The position numbers and the translations under genes are program-made. The notes beneath the pieces were generated by a model. It saw nothing but the letters and a program-made list of their open reading frames with translations. It did not search any database and was not told where the DNA came from. Below, piece after piece: positions 47,154-59,512 of a DNA stretch of 64,000 nt (its first letter is position 1; each line of letters starts with the position of its first letter). This DNA comes from Trichopria drosophilae. Taxonomy: Eukaryota; Arthropoda; Insecta; Hymenoptera; Diapriidae. Location of the stretch: the NCBI GenBank assembly GCA_030407085.1, contig CM059585.1, positions 3,295,001 to 3,359,000 on the forward strand, given 5' to 3'.

Positions 47154-48696
47154 GATGTGGCTTGCCAAATCTCGTAATTCAGTTTAAGTCAACATTTTGA
47201 AGAAAATTCGCCGTTTTACTATATTTTGAGTTATTGTAGACATCACAAACCATATTTTTTATCCACATGTAGACAGAATATCTCAATTTTGTATCCGAAT
47301 CCTTTAATAGGCATAACCTTTATCACGTTATCGAAATAATGATGTATGAAAAATGTTAATACATTGTAGATCCATTATTTATACTAATAGCCATATAAAT
47401 ATGTAAACCGTAGGAATAGTAACCACTATTTGAAACGTTTTGTAAAAAAATGATGTTTTAAATGTCAGTTTAGAATCGTACGGCGAGTCGACCGGTGATA
47501 CCTGCATCGTATCATGCTGTTAATAGTTTCATACGTTCGTCTTCGTGTAATATTACATAAAACAAATAGATAGTACATATTTAATGTTGTTTTGCCTATA
47601 TTACACTATGCGTGTAATAAATACAAAACAATAATTTAATGTAAAACATTTATCATTTAAATAATATAATACTAAGTAACATACACTTTTATTTGTCATA
47701 TGAACATAAAGGTAGAAATAAAGCAAATAGAATGATATGTTTTTAAGGGTAAATAGTTGAACAACTCATCTTGTTGTTAGTTTGCTTAAAACATCTTCAA
47801 TGACTTTTCGGCATTATGACAGCATTTTCATAGCATTTCCATAACATTCTGGCTAATATATGGTAATAGTACATATATTTGGATTAAGGGAAGAGGTTCG
47901 GTTATCCATTCATTTTTAGCACATAAATGTTACTCTTACTCAACTAGATATTATGCAGACATATGCATATGTATGGATAATTATAGACCTTAGTTAACTA
48001 CTATTGAAGAAAGTAAATTGATTCTGTCGACTAAAAAATGTTAGTTAAACATTTAACAGAGTCGTCATTTTTGTTAAACGACATTTTTTGGTTCGGTTGT
48101 GAACACCACTGCAAAATCGACTAAAATTGGAAAATGAAATACAACCGCACCAGATATATATTATTGATTTCAAAAACCTTCAAGGACAGAACAACAACAG
48201 AGGATAACGTGAAACAAAAGAAAGTCGATCGGAGAAAACTTGGAAAACCAACGATCGATTATAAATTATACAATATATACGACGATATTTTATGATTTAT
48301 CAAAAAAAGGGTGTTTTTCGATATCTTTTATGAATAACCTGTGGACAGTTTCTGAAAAAAGAATGTAATCAGAATATTTAACAGGAACTACCTAAATACT
48401 TTTACCCAGTACGTGCTTATTATATTATTGAAATTCATTCAATTTCATTGGCTTTCGCATTTTTTAATGATTTTGTATTAATAAAAAGTTGTGCATTTTA
48501 TATATTAATTTTTCTAATTATTTATTATTACATTATGGTACATCTTGCCACATACGAAGGAAATATCGCTAACACTTAAATTGTAGTAATTTTCTAATAC
48601 CATTGTGTTTTTCAAGGTGTAAATCTGGCAGAATACCTGAAAAAATTGGAATAATTTATATTTCTTAATTAAAATCTTTTAGAGTAGATTAGACTA

Positions 48697-49013
48697 TCTT
48701 AAGGGGGACCATTGAGTAGTAATCAAAGCTAAAATAGTATTAAAAAGTTTTGTTTTTAATTCGGGTTTCATAAAGGCAATTCTAACTATTGTTTACTATC
48801 TTTTAAAAAGACTCAATAACAATTAAAGAAAATTGACTGAGAATTTTCCGCAATACATGATTTTTCGATATTGGAGAAAATTCTCGGTCAATTCTCGACA
48901 AATTTCTTTGATTTTTTTAAGAGAGCATACAAAATTGTTAGAATTGCCTTTATGAAACTCCAATTTTGAAAATTCGATTCACTAATTTTTAATTTCGATT
49001 TTTTCATTACTAC
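48697..49013. mobile_element. Palindromic MITE (~320 bp)
   Basis: gtagtaat near 48714 and its complement at 49006-49013 bracket inner arms such as gtttcataaaggcaattcta (~48766) and tagaattgcctttatgaaac (~48939). A second stem (gagaattttc/gaaaattctc) sits at the centre. No coding sequence. Confidence 0.6.
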
Positions 49014-49110
49014 TTTCTTCTAAATTGATTTAAAAATTTCAAAAATTTGGGTGATCATAAAAAATAAAATAAAAAATAATAAAAATTTTTTTTTAAATTA
49101 CTGATGGATT

Positions 49111-49846
49111 TAAGGGGTCTGTCTAGTAGCTAGCGCCGAAAAAAACGCGATTTTCGTGATTATTTCTTGGGATACTGGATAAAGGTAATGATATAAAAGT
49201 TATTAGGCTTAGTAAATGCACTCTTGAAATACATAAAAAAAATGTTGTTCTTTTATTTTATACATGTATTATGACCAAAAACGTCAACCAAACGCAACAC
49301 CTCGAAAAGTAGGTAGGTCCGCCTTGTTGATAAAATCTCGGAGCTGTGTTGTCTGAAACAAAAAAATCAAAGTGCTTTAGGTTTGGTATGACAATGGCAA
49401 TGTCCCCTGTAAATTTTGTTCAATTATTTTAAAAAATAAAAAAAATGGTGAAGAAAAAACAAAAAATTTTCAAAAAACCGTTTTTTTTTCGCCGATTTTT
49501 GAAAAAATAATATAGTTAAATTCAAAATTTTTGAAAAAAATTTATAGGGGACATAGCGATAGGTTTAAAGAATATATGGTTCAAATTTCATAAGGATCGG
49601 TCGAGTAGTTTCGAAAACAAGGTTTTTAGTTTCATCAACAAGGCGAGTAAAAGCGTTGTTTCGAGAAAAACGCGTTTAAAGTTTTTTTTACATGAAATTC
49701 TTTAAAAAAAATTACTTACACCTAGTCAGCGATGCAAAATTCCGACAAAATTCCTTATCACACAATATTTCTTAATATATTTACTTTCGAAAAAAGTAAA
49801 AAAAAAAACGATTTTTCAAAAGTGAGTTACTAGACAGACCCCTTAA
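49111..49846. mobile_element. ~735-bp element with TTAA-bounded inverted ends
   Basis: The ends ttaaggggtctgtctagta and tactagacagaccccttaa are a near-perfect terminal inverted repeat. TTAA at both outer ends recalls piggyBac target duplications, but length and ends alone do not prove the superfamily. The interior is A+T-rich with no useful open frame. Confidence 0.6.
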
Positions 49847-50527
49847 AGAAATTAAATTTAAAAAACATAAAAAAACACCACTGACTTCCGCGTCAAAAGT
49901 TACTCAGGAACAAATTTCTTTGACCCATTAAAATTCGCTAAATTAATTTAAACATTCAACAAAATTTGATGAACAGAAAAACGTATTTCCGAAATAATTA
50001 CGCATGGATTTTAAAATATTCCATTTCTTTTCCAGGAAAAAATTGTTTTGGGTAAAAAAATTTGTTTACAATTTTTATTATACTATCTTTGAATTCCTCG
50101 TCAACAATTACTAACGAACCAACTTTTTGTTATTGCAATGGTTTCATTTAAATATTTTATTTCTAGTGAAAATCATTTACCTCCCAACCCAGCTATTGGT
50201 AAATGACCGATTCGATTTCATTCATATCAGCTACATTTTAATTTAATTTTTTTTTTCGATTCAAAATCATTAAATTTGTTGTCTTGTAAGAATTAACTAT
50301 ACATTCAAATTCATTCGCGGCAAATATAACTATTTTTCCATTGAAATTCATTGAACTTGCAATTTTTCTATTCGCACTTTTCAATTGAAATTAATTTCTT
50401 CATCCCACTATTTTCCCATTCAAAATCATTGAAACACATTTTCTCATTGAAATTCAGTGCAGAAGCTAAAAAACGAATTCAGAACTGATGCAGTGAATTA
50501 ATTTCAATGGATCTTCAGTGAATTTTC

Positions 50528-50800
50528 GTTTGCTGGATCGTTCAGCAGCTTTAATACCAGTGTAATCGTCATCCTCCTCCACCTCATCAGCATCATCTTC
50601 ACTGCTATTGTTATTATTGTTGTTAACATTTTCATCAATTACTTCGTAGGAATTTATATGCTCAGTACATAGATTTTGTTCATAATTTTCCTGAAATGCT
50701 TAATATAATTTAATCAGATTCAATGGTCACTATCCTCAAAAAAGAATATAATTATAAACCGACTGGAAAGATTGATGTTATTACCAAACTTACACAATAC
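50528..50800 (-). repeat. Dispersed repeat with acidic exon-like segment, copy 1
   Basis: On the minus strand, an acceptor-like ttaagcatttcag precedes an open acidic, Asn/Asp/Glu-rich stretch (CTEHINSYEVIDENV, then a run of Asn, Ser, Glu, Asp and GIKAAERS). A homologous segment lies at 62610-62880 on the plus strand, and homology continues upstream of the acceptor. I do not recognise the protein; it may be the remains of a transposon gene or of a duplicated host exon. Confidence 0.45.
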
Positions 50801-51281
50801 AGATGGACGATCCACACCATGCGAATATTCGTGATTATTGTTTTCTAATTTAATAACAAAATGTACATTTTTTCAAAGAACCGCGGACAATGTAAAGAAT
50901 AACAACCGTGAAACGTAAACATATGTTGAAGATTGTAAACAGTTTTTTAACAACAAATTAATGTATAAAATAGGTTTCTTTTTGGAATAAACGGACAGTA
51001 AATAAACAGGCGTTAAACCATGAGTTGACGTTTCGACCTTAGGTTTAGGCCCCCTTCATAAATTTTATTTTTTTCTAAAATATTATACATAATAAATTTT
51101 ATTAAATGAAAAGAAGTTTGGATGGTGCAATATTTGTTAAAATATCTGCCGCAAAGAGTCTTAACTGTTTTCAAATCATCCATTAAGTTATAAAATTGGT
51201 ACTCCATATATTATAATTGATAGAGCTCTCAAATTATGTGAAATTGAGTTCAGAAAAAAGAATATCTATATTGCAAAACAA

Positions 51282-51794
51282 TTGGACGCCCTAACTCAAA
51301 ACTACGAGCTTTATTAAAAAAATGATACGAATGAAAAGTTCTTAGAATTTACCCAGGAATATCACGGAATTTTTTTAGATTTTTGTAATGATTTTTTTTT
51401 TTAATTTTTTCAAAATTGTAATTTATTTTTGAAAAATTCTGTAAAAAATTTACTGTATTCTCTAATGAATTCTTAGAATTTTTTGTTCTTTACAATTTTT
51501 TCCAAATGTTGACAGTTTTCGAGAAAAAAAAATCCTAAGCCATAATATTTAAAATTAATTTTCTCAAAGACTATCAGCTTGCGGAAAAAATACAAAGGAG
51601 AACGAACTCTTAGACTTAATGAGACAATACACTAAATTTTTTTCAGAATTTTTCGAAAATAAATTACAATTTTGAAAAAATTAAGAAAAAAATTCATTAC
51701 AAAAATCTAAAAAAATTCCGTGATATTTCTAGATGAATTCTAAGAACTTTTCCTTCTTACCATTGTATTAAAAAAGATCGTTGTTTTTGAGTTA
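51282..51794. mobile_element. ~510-bp palindromic element
   Basis: The left arm begins ggacgccctaactcaaaa and the right arm ends tttttgagttagaacgtcc. Inside, aaaagttcttagaatt, atcacggaatttttttagat and further words are complemented in the same order on the right. The whole element is close to a single large hairpin with its centre near 51,535. No coding sequence. Confidence 0.7.
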
Positions 51795-52278
51795 GAACGT
51801 CCAGAAAATTTCAAAGAAATTTTCATTGTTGCGGCCATTTTGAGGTAGTTAGAATGATTAAGTGTATAAAAGTAAAATTTTTCCTTAAACTTGAACTATT
51901 TTATTCACCTTTATTCAGAGTTTCAGTAGACTCCCAATAATCTAAGAACTCGAAAAAAATTGGTAAGAATAAATATTTCCCAATTTTTTTGAAATTTTTT
52001 TTCAAATTCGGCGCCATATTGGAATTCCTAATGGCCGAAACTCAATTTTGACCTCGGAATCTTGAAGGGCGACCTCGAAAACAGTAGGATATGTATCTCT
52101 TAATTTTTGTTAACTTCCATTTTGATATAAGATACTCTATTGAAATAGAAGGAAGAAAAAGTGTCCTTTGGGCGTTAATGGGGTAATGATTTATAAAAAA
52201 AATGTTTTTCATGTCGCATTTATCTAAAATCCATTTGCGCAGTCATATTTCGTCAGGAATCCACTTATGAACTACTTA

Positions 52279-54150
52279 TGGGGCATTTCACGTGAAATCG
52301 GCAACTTTTTTTTCAGACAATTTTTAATTTTAGTTTTTACAATTGGGTACCATTAGTATATACAAAACAAGTATTCTTGACTATATACAACATTTGAAAT
52401 TTGACTCTAGTGAAAGTTGTGAGGATATTTAAAAAATGTAATTTTCTTTTCTCGCAATGTTTAATTTATTTTAGCGCGAAAATGGCATGACAAATAATAA
52501 TCAATGTAACACATGTTTTTCGTAGTTTTTCCGAAATTCTGAAAAAATTCATAAAAAAGTTTAATGTATAGCCTTTATGGCAGTATATTTGAAATTGTGG
52601 TTATAGATCGGTTTACTATTAAAACATCGACTTAAAAATGTTTAAATAAATAAAAGTCCCCTGAATAGTAAGCAAAACTGTATGATACAGGGGCTTTATT
52701 TTTTTTAAATTCAACCTGAATTTTCTCGCTCAATTTTGGTCGAACAACATACTTCTTTTTTATCGTTTTAAAGGTAATTTGATGCTCTACAAAGTGAATA
52801 TATTGAAATAATAAAATTTTAAATTTTGACTATACGTAATGACCGAAAACTTTTTGAAACGTTTTCACGTTCAAAATGAACTACCGCCGGTATTATCATT
52901 ACCCGAGATGTACCGCGTGGAGTTTTTTAAAATTTTAAGAATGGTCCATTTTTAAAAAATATAAAATGAAAACTTTAAAATGATTTTTTAACTTCATCCT
53001 GTAATAATGCGTAAAATTGGATATTTTCACAAGAAAAAACATAAAAAAAACTACGAAAAACATGTGTTACATTAATTATTATTTGTCATGCCATTTTCGC
53101 GCTAAAATAAATTAAACATTGCGAAAAAAGAAAATTCCATTTTTTAAATATCCTCACAACTTTCACTAGAGTCAAATTTCAAATGTTGTATTCGCTTCGT
53201 GCATGGCGATGGAGGGGATATTGAAATCGACGGCAGCGCTCAGCGTGGAGATTTCTGACAACTCGCATCTGCAACGTCAGAGCTTTTCCATTAAAGTCAA
53301 TTTAAAAATGCTCTTATTTATTCGTTAATTTCAGACATTTTAAAGTTTATTTCGATCTGTTGCAAGTGTTGCAAGTAAGGTTTATAGTTTAAAGAACCAT
53401 TTGAAAGGGTTCATTTTATATTATACTGTGCAAAAAAAATGATTACTCCGAGTTCGAAATTGTATAGAATACAATTCATTATTCAGCTGAAATATATTGA
53501 TATTTATGTACATATTGTAATTTTCCATTATTAGCAATTTAGTTAATAGATAAACATGGTATTTTTCTTATTTTCAATGTAGTTATTTGTACGGTGGAAG
53601 AGTCACTGAGGTTTGCCGAATTACACTGGAACGAATTAATTTATGCTCTGTACATATTCCAAATACTTCTTCTACACGAACTACATATCCTACAGCCAAT
53701 TTTTTTCCCTTTTCTATACTTACTGGATTAAAGTTTATTGAGTTTGTGATTGATTCAAACCCAGTTTGGATTGTCGTATTCATTTACGCCCCTTAACCTC
53801 GTTTTGTTCAACTCAAAATGATTCGAATTAAAAAAGTATAATATTTTGTTACAAACAAAAATGTACAAAATTTGGGCCGAATTTCAAACAATATACTCAA
53901 AGTACTAATGCTTTTGAAAACCCGCAGAAAATTAAAAAAAAAACTAAATATTTCACTTTCTCATATCACTCTCCATACAAATTGCAGATGCGAGTTGTCA
54001 AAATTCAACACCAGGCGGCGTGGCCGGCGTCTTGCACTAAGCGAATATAGACAAGAATACTTTTTATATACTAATGGTATCCAATTGTAAAAACTAAAAT
54101 TAAAAATTGTCTGAAAAAAAGTTGCCGATTTCACGTGGAATGCCCCTTAT
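52279..54150. mobile_element. Large inverted-repeat element, interrupted by a second MITE
   Basis: The outer arms of about 110 bp (left from ggggcatttcacgtgaaatc, right ending gatttcacgtggaatgcccc) are near-perfect complements. The left arm then continues only after 53188 (ttcgcttcgtgcatggcg, gacaactcgcatctgcaa), matching the right arm's ttgcagatgcgagttgtc and cttgcactaagcgaa. Without the insert the element is about 1.07 kb. A short open frame at its core (53587-53796) is not recognisable. Confidence 0.7.
52386..53188. mobile_element. Palindromic MITE nested in the left arm of the 52279-54150 element
   Basis: Bounded by acaacatttgaaatttgact and agtcaaatttcaaatgttgt, with flanking TA that fits a TA target duplication. 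Long complementary stretches (gcgctaaaataaattaaaca, atgccattttcgcgc) make most of it a hairpin. No coding sequence. Confidence 0.7.
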
Positions 54151-54601
54151 AAAGAATTATTTGTTATAAATAAAAAAATATGTAAAAGTAAAAATGAGAG
54201 AAACCTATTTATGTAACAGTGGGTAAAACAGGTAGAACTGACACGTTTTCTAAGATTCAAACCAATTACGGCTTACGTTACCTACATATGGAAAAGTTTT
54301 AAACATTTCACTACAGATGTCACCATTATAATCTGAAAGCTCCGAAATTGTTGCGATGACGTGATTGGTTGTGATAAGGTGAAATCGAGTGATAGCGGCC
54401 CACCCACAACAATATAGATAATTTTATTGTATTTGTGACAATTTGTGATTTGGAGTGTCATTACACCGTAATGTCAATGTTTTTAGTTTAGGAAAAGCGA
54501 TTAAATTAGTAAGTGCAACAACGTTGCGAACAGCATAAATGATTTTACGAGTTTTAGAACGTGTCTGATTTTCTACGAATTACATCAGAAATTACCCAAA
54601 A

Positions 54602-55504
54602 ATGGGTATATTTTTCTCAAAGAAAAAACAACCTAGTCGAGTCACGGAGCAAGACAAAGCAGTTTTGGTAAATTATTGTTTTAAACAAAAAAATGTCGAA
54701 TCAATTCTTCAGTGAAATCTTAGAAATTAAATTACCAATCAGTCTTAAATTTATAATATTTTAGTAGGTATAATTTCATTGGTAATTTAATTTCTACATT
54801 TTTGCTGAAATATTTAAAAATTTCACAATATCCAAACATAACCTCACTTTCCCATAGGTTTGAAATTCATAAAAATTTTTCACTTTTCAGCAATTAAAAC
54901 AGACGAGGGACAAGTTGAAACTTTATCAAAAGCGTATCGAGGAAAGTATCGAAAAAGATAGGGAAATAGCGAAGAAACTTATTAAAAATGGTCAAAAAGA
55001 GTAAGTATTAAAAATATCTGATAATTTACTTGGAGTTTCGTAACATTTTTTCTTTACAGTCGAGCTTTGCTTCTTTTACGAAAGAAGAAGTTCCAAGAAC
55101 AAGTCCTTGTTAAATCGGACGGACAGTTGGAAAATTTGGAACGACTGGTTCATGACATAGAGTTTGCTCAAATCGAAACTAAAGTCTTGGATGGTCTCAA
55201 AGTCGGCAATGAAACCTTGAAGAAATTACACGAAATTCTGTCGATCGATGAGATCGAGAAAGTAATGGATGAAACGAGAGAAGGAATTGAGAAACAACAA
55301 GAAATCGATGCTTTACTCTCGGGCACTTTAACTGCTGAAGACGAAGATGAGGCGGAAGCTGAATTGGATGCTATGATGGAGAAAGAAGAAGACGTTCCAG
55401 TAATCACACTTCCTGAAGTCCCCAGTGACGAACTAGAAGAAATAAAGAAGAAAGAAAAAGTGCCGGAGAAGAAGCAACAAGAACCAGTCGCACTTGAAGC
55501 TTAA
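54602..55504 (+). CDS. CHMP6: Charged multivesicular body protein 6 (ESCRT-III subunit, Vps20)
   Basis: ESCRT-III subunit that links ESCRT-II to CHMP4/Snf7 polymerisation on endosomal membranes during multivesicular-body sorting and other membrane scission (family knowledge). Exons 54602-54667, 54891-55000 and 55060-55504 join to 206 codons plus TAA; human CHMP6 is about 201 residues. It starts MGIFFSKKKQPSRVTEQDKA, with Gly2 suited to N-myristoylation, which anchors this subunit. Basic helices 1-2 follow (QLKQTRDKLKLYQKRIEESI), then the Snf7 core (LRKKKFQEQVLV..., FAQIETKVLDGL) and an acidic tail with a LPEVPSDELEE motif of the MIM2 type that binds Vps4. All introns are GT-AG. It stands alone, divergent from gene C. 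Identification is strong. Confidence 0.96.
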
Positions 55505-55886
55505 ACTCCTGTATCTTATTGTATATATGTAAAACTATGTATTTTAATATCTGTAACAGGATTTCTAAACTGCTTTTAAAAATGACATAAATCTAAATTT
55601 ACAGTCGACAAATATTGTGATAATCATTGATTTCGTGCTCGTCTTCAGTCGATTGTAAATTTAGATAATTATACAAATTTTATACCAAAATATTTCAATA
55701 TTTTCGTAAAATAGCATCACCGATCTTGTTTTTAATTATTGGATTTTTGTGATATAAATTAACTAATGAAATGCATCAGTAAAGTAATCGAACTATAAAT
55801 AATTGCCAGTATTGTATAACATGAATATTATAGTTTCTTTGACAAATTTAATATTTCACATTATATTTGAGTTATCGTAAGGATAT

Positions 55887-56017
55887 AATAAAGTAAGACG
55901 ATAACGATGCGACTTGCATAGAATTACCAGCGATGACCAAAACCAAGACAGAATTTTATGTACAGATATTGTTAATGACTGTATTGTTTAATTTTAAATA
56001 TAACAACTAAAAATAAA
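55887..56017 (+). terminator. Candidate polyadenylation signals of CHMP6
   Basis: AATAAA occurs at 55887-55892 and 56012-56017. The second is followed by a GT-rich stretch (gtaaatgctgtgttt), as expected for a cleavage region, giving a 3'UTR of about 0.5 kb. Confidence 0.5.
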
Positions 56018-56121
56018 TTGAATTTTGTAAATGCTGTGTTTATTATTATACGTATTCGTTATTTGTGAAGCTGTCAATGAAATTTTTTAATTTTGAATGA
56101 TTTCGGTGTATCGATATGACG

Positions 56122-56628
56122 TACAGTAGAACCTCCGTTATCGAATACAGTCGCGACAACGCGGGGCATTTAAATTTCCGTTAACGAATATTTGAGGAGA
56201 AAAAATCGACCCCCCACCTATACCTATATCTTTAAGAGTTACAGGGCATTATACATACAGTAGTCCTCCCCTTATTTTAACTATTCGGGACAAGGAAGAT
56301 GGTGGACCCTTATTTTAACATCTCCCCTCTTTCTTGCGACCAGCAGAGAGCGAGAGAGCACGATAAACAGTTAAAATAGGGGAAGGAAAAAAGTTAAAAT
56401 AAGAGACGCGGTTATAATAAGGGGAGTTAAAATAAGGGAAGGACTACTGTACATAGGCGATATTGTATCGATATGTGATTCGAATCAACGCGACGTATCG
56501 ATACTCCATGTCGGCCATCTACAACGTGGTGTCTAGAGTGGGGAGACTAACTGAGGGGAAATTATTCGTTAACGGAGGCGTCTGAATATTCGATAACCGA
56601 AATATTCGATAACGGAGGTTCTACTGTA
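56122..56628. mobile_element. MITE with perfect 26-bp TIRs (tacagtagaacctccgttat)
   Basis: The left end (56122-56147) and right end (56603-56628) are perfect inverted copies, starting with TA as in Tc1/mariner/pogo-type insertions. The element is interrupted by a second MITE at 56256-56451; without it, it is about 310 bp. No coding capacity. Confidence 0.85.
56256..56451. mobile_element. Nested MITE of the CAGTAGTCCTCCCC family
   Basis: Terminal inverted repeats of 26 bp with one mismatch (tacagtagtcctccccttat / complement at 56426-56451), with TA at the ends. It lies wholly within the 56122-56628 element, so it is the younger insertion. Relatives: 34053-34275 and 44612-44924. Confidence 0.85.
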
Positions 56629-57142
56629 CCTGTAAACGAGATAGATTAAAAATAGTTTCATTGAACGCTTAACATATAAACCATGTCAGCAATTTCTTCA
56701 GAAATTTCTAATACAAACAACAAACTTTCGAATAGTGAATAATCAAATTAAAATCTTTGTACGACTTTTACACAGTTACATTTCAACGTATTAGTAGTCG
56801 AGAAAGGATTAACAATTAGAATTTATTCATTATAATAGTTCTCAGCACAAGATGATTGTTTTTAATTTATGCTAATTCTTACATGTAAAATGATATCTAA
56901 GGATTCAAAAAGTTTTGATTTGCGACTTTATTCCCTTTCAATTCCTTTTCATTAATATTCTACGGGTTCACGGGATCAGATAATATGAGTGTAAATACAT
57001 AACCTCAAAATATATCATCCCAAACGAAAAATATGGGCCAAATGACGAGAACAAATGAAAAATTCGCTTCTAATACCAACCAACGTTTATAGCGTTTATA
57101 TTTGTTGCTAATTTCTTTTTCTTACTCAAAACAAATTCACAT

Positions 57143-57660
57143 ACAGTAGTCCCCGCTCTAAGTTATACCGTCCAAAGTTATACGTCCGTTCTCAGTGTAG
57201 AGTAGTCCCCATTCTAAGTTGTACGATCCGTTCTTAGAAAATGGCGGCTGACTGTTCAAAATTATATCCCCTCCTAAAGACCAATGACTGTACAGTCACC
57301 TCAAAGTTAACTAATAGGCGTTTAAAGTTCAACTAATAGGCAAATATAAGTAACAGTTAACTTGAAGACGACTTTAACTGTTACTTGTAATTGCATATTA
57401 GTTGGGCATTAAACGCCTATAATTCAACTTTTAGTTAACTTTATAGTCATTCTGGGATTCTGTTTATTGGGCTCCCTACATGGTATAATAAGAATTATTA
57501 TATTATACCATGGCTCCCTACTCCCAATGCTGCATTTTCATTTACAGGACTCCCTGTCTTAAGTTGTACCGTCCAAAGTTATATATGTCTATCCTAAGTT
57601 ATACGTTGGGGGTTTGTCCAAAGCTATACACACATGCGCGGACATAAACGGACTTACGGA
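57143..57660. repeat. Array of CAGTAGTCCCC / AAGTTATACCGTCCAAAG repeat pieces
   Basis: tacagtagtccccgctctaa stands at 57143, agtagtccccattctaagtt near 57202, and ctaagttatac/gtccaaagttatac words recur to about 57620. They look like several truncated or stacked copies of one MITE family, also seen at 40262. A short palindrome (tataataagaattattatatta) is near 57485. No gene. Confidence 0.55.
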
Positions 57661-57734
57661 AGTGGGGTTAGTGAGGGGCTTTAACTTTGGATAAACTTCC
57701 GCCATTTTGAAAAAACCGACGGTATAACATTTTG

Positions 57735-59412
57735 GTTCTTCAAACAATGGCAGTTATCTCAGTTTATTAGAAGTAATTGCGGAATTTGATCCGTTCTTAA
57801 AAGAACATATTAAATTGTATGGTAAGAAAATGTTTCTTATCTGTCCAAAACCATATATGAAGAATTTATCAGACTGATAATACAAGAAGTAATAAAACGA
57901 ATTAAAACTGAAATTAAAGAAGCTAAGTATTGGGGACTTGTTGTCGATTCAACTCCAGATATTTCTCATGTGGATCAATTATCTGTGATATTTAGATATT
58001 ATCGAAATAGAATATTATGAGCGTTTCTTTTGTTTTCTTCCAATCAAAAGTCGCGTAGGAGAATCATTAGCAACAGATATATTACAATTACTTAATGAGC
58101 AAGAAATCGACATCAATAATTGTCGCGCACAGACTTACGACAATGCCAGAAATATGTCTGGAAAATATTCTGTTTTACAAGCATGTTTGAGAGAAAAGAA
58201 CCCGTTAGCTTTTTATGTACCGTGTGTTGGGCACTCCTTAAATTTAGTAGGAGAACACTCAGTGTCTGAATGCATTAATGCAATAAACTTTTTCGGCATA
58301 TTGCAACGTTTGTATGCGTTTTTTTAGTGCTTCAACTCATATATGGGATATTTTAATAGAACAAAACAAGTCCAAGTTAACAAGCTTATCCAAAACTCAC
58401 TGGTCTTGTAGAGGGGATGCTTCAAACCATCTTATTAAATATCACGATGGAGTTTGTGCAGCACTAAGTCAAATAGCTAAAGACGAAACTCAAAAAGCTG
58501 ATACTAGACATGAAGCGGCATCGTTACATAGTAGTATAATAAGGCTTGAAAATGTATTTATGGCGGTTTTTTGGAATCGAAATTCTTAGTCGTTTTGATG
58601 TGACTAGTAAATACCTACAAAAAGTAGAGGTAGACTTAAGTGCAGCCAATTACATGCTTGCCTCACTTGTCACTTTTGTAAAAGATTTACGAAATCAATT
58701 TCCAAATTTGGAAAATGAAGCTAAGAATCTCAGTCAATTTGTAAGTCAACATTATTTTGATTCTACTAAGAGAACGATTACCAAAAAATTGCGCGACTCT
58801 CAAACACAGATTGAGTCTGCTCAAGGATCAGACAAATTTAGGACTCAAACGTATTATGTCATCATAGATAAATTAATAACTGAATTTAAAAAACACTCTG
58901 AAGCCTACAGTTATATCATTAATTTATTTTCGTTTTTAACAGACTTACTAATCATTGATATGGATTCAATGAAAGCTAGAGCAACAAACTTAATAGAAGT
59001 ATACTCAAAGGATTTGCAAGAGAATTTAATCTGTCAATTAGAACAATTTATCCCGTTACTTAAATTACAGCCCAAGGGATTTTTTAATGATCTTACCGAC
59101 AACTTTACAGACAAATTGTCACCTTTGAAAGTATTGAATTGGTTAGTAGATCGCGATATAATAGATGTTTTTCCAAACATATATATAGCATACAGATAAT
59201 TTATAACTATACCGGTTACAAATTGTGAATCTGAAAGATCGTTTTCAGTATTGAAAAGAATTAAAAATATTTATCGATCTGCAATGGAAGATTAGCGTTT
59301 ATCCAATTTGGCACTATTAGCTATTGAGAATGAATTATGGGACTCGATTGATTCCGATACAATCATAAGAAAATTTACAGAAGAGAAAATTAGAAAAAAA
59401 TATTTTGTATAA
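57735..59412 (+). pseudogene. Broken hAT-type transposase (ZMYM1-like, DUF4371 plus hAT dimerisation region)
   Basis: In order along the plus strand: EFDPFLKEHIKLYGK, a catalytic-domain region with DSTPDISHVDQLSVIFRY, TYDNARNMSGKYS, YVPCVGHSLNLVG, FFSASTHIWDIL, KADTRHEAASL, and the hAT C-terminal dimerisation signature IPVTNCESERSFSVLKRIK near 59210-59270. The frame breaks at least four times (about 57828, 58010, 58325, 58560), and in-frame stops occur near 59197 and 59294. The order and spacing fit the widespread hAT transposases related to ZMYM1-like proteins. The longest intact piece is 217 codons (58546-59199). It cannot encode an active enzyme. The N-terminal BED/TTF-like part is missing. 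Confidence 0.85.
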
Positions 59413-59512
59413 ATACATGTATAGTATGTATGATAAATTAATAAAGGTTATATGCATTTGAACGTTAAGTTCCTATATATGTGTCTTCAATGTTTATTTT
59501 AAGTGTAGAGGC

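Larger units (their letters stand above)
47154..54601. other. Gene-free, transposon-rich block between gene C and CHMP6
   Basis: The two flanking genes are divergent. The 7.4 kb between them are very A+T-rich and carry no supported gene. At least five inverted-repeat elements fill 48.7-54.2 kb, described separately. 47154-48690 shows nothing but A+T-rich DNA. The promoter of gene C must lie just above 47153 and that of CHMP6 within about 54150-54600. Confidence 0.55.
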
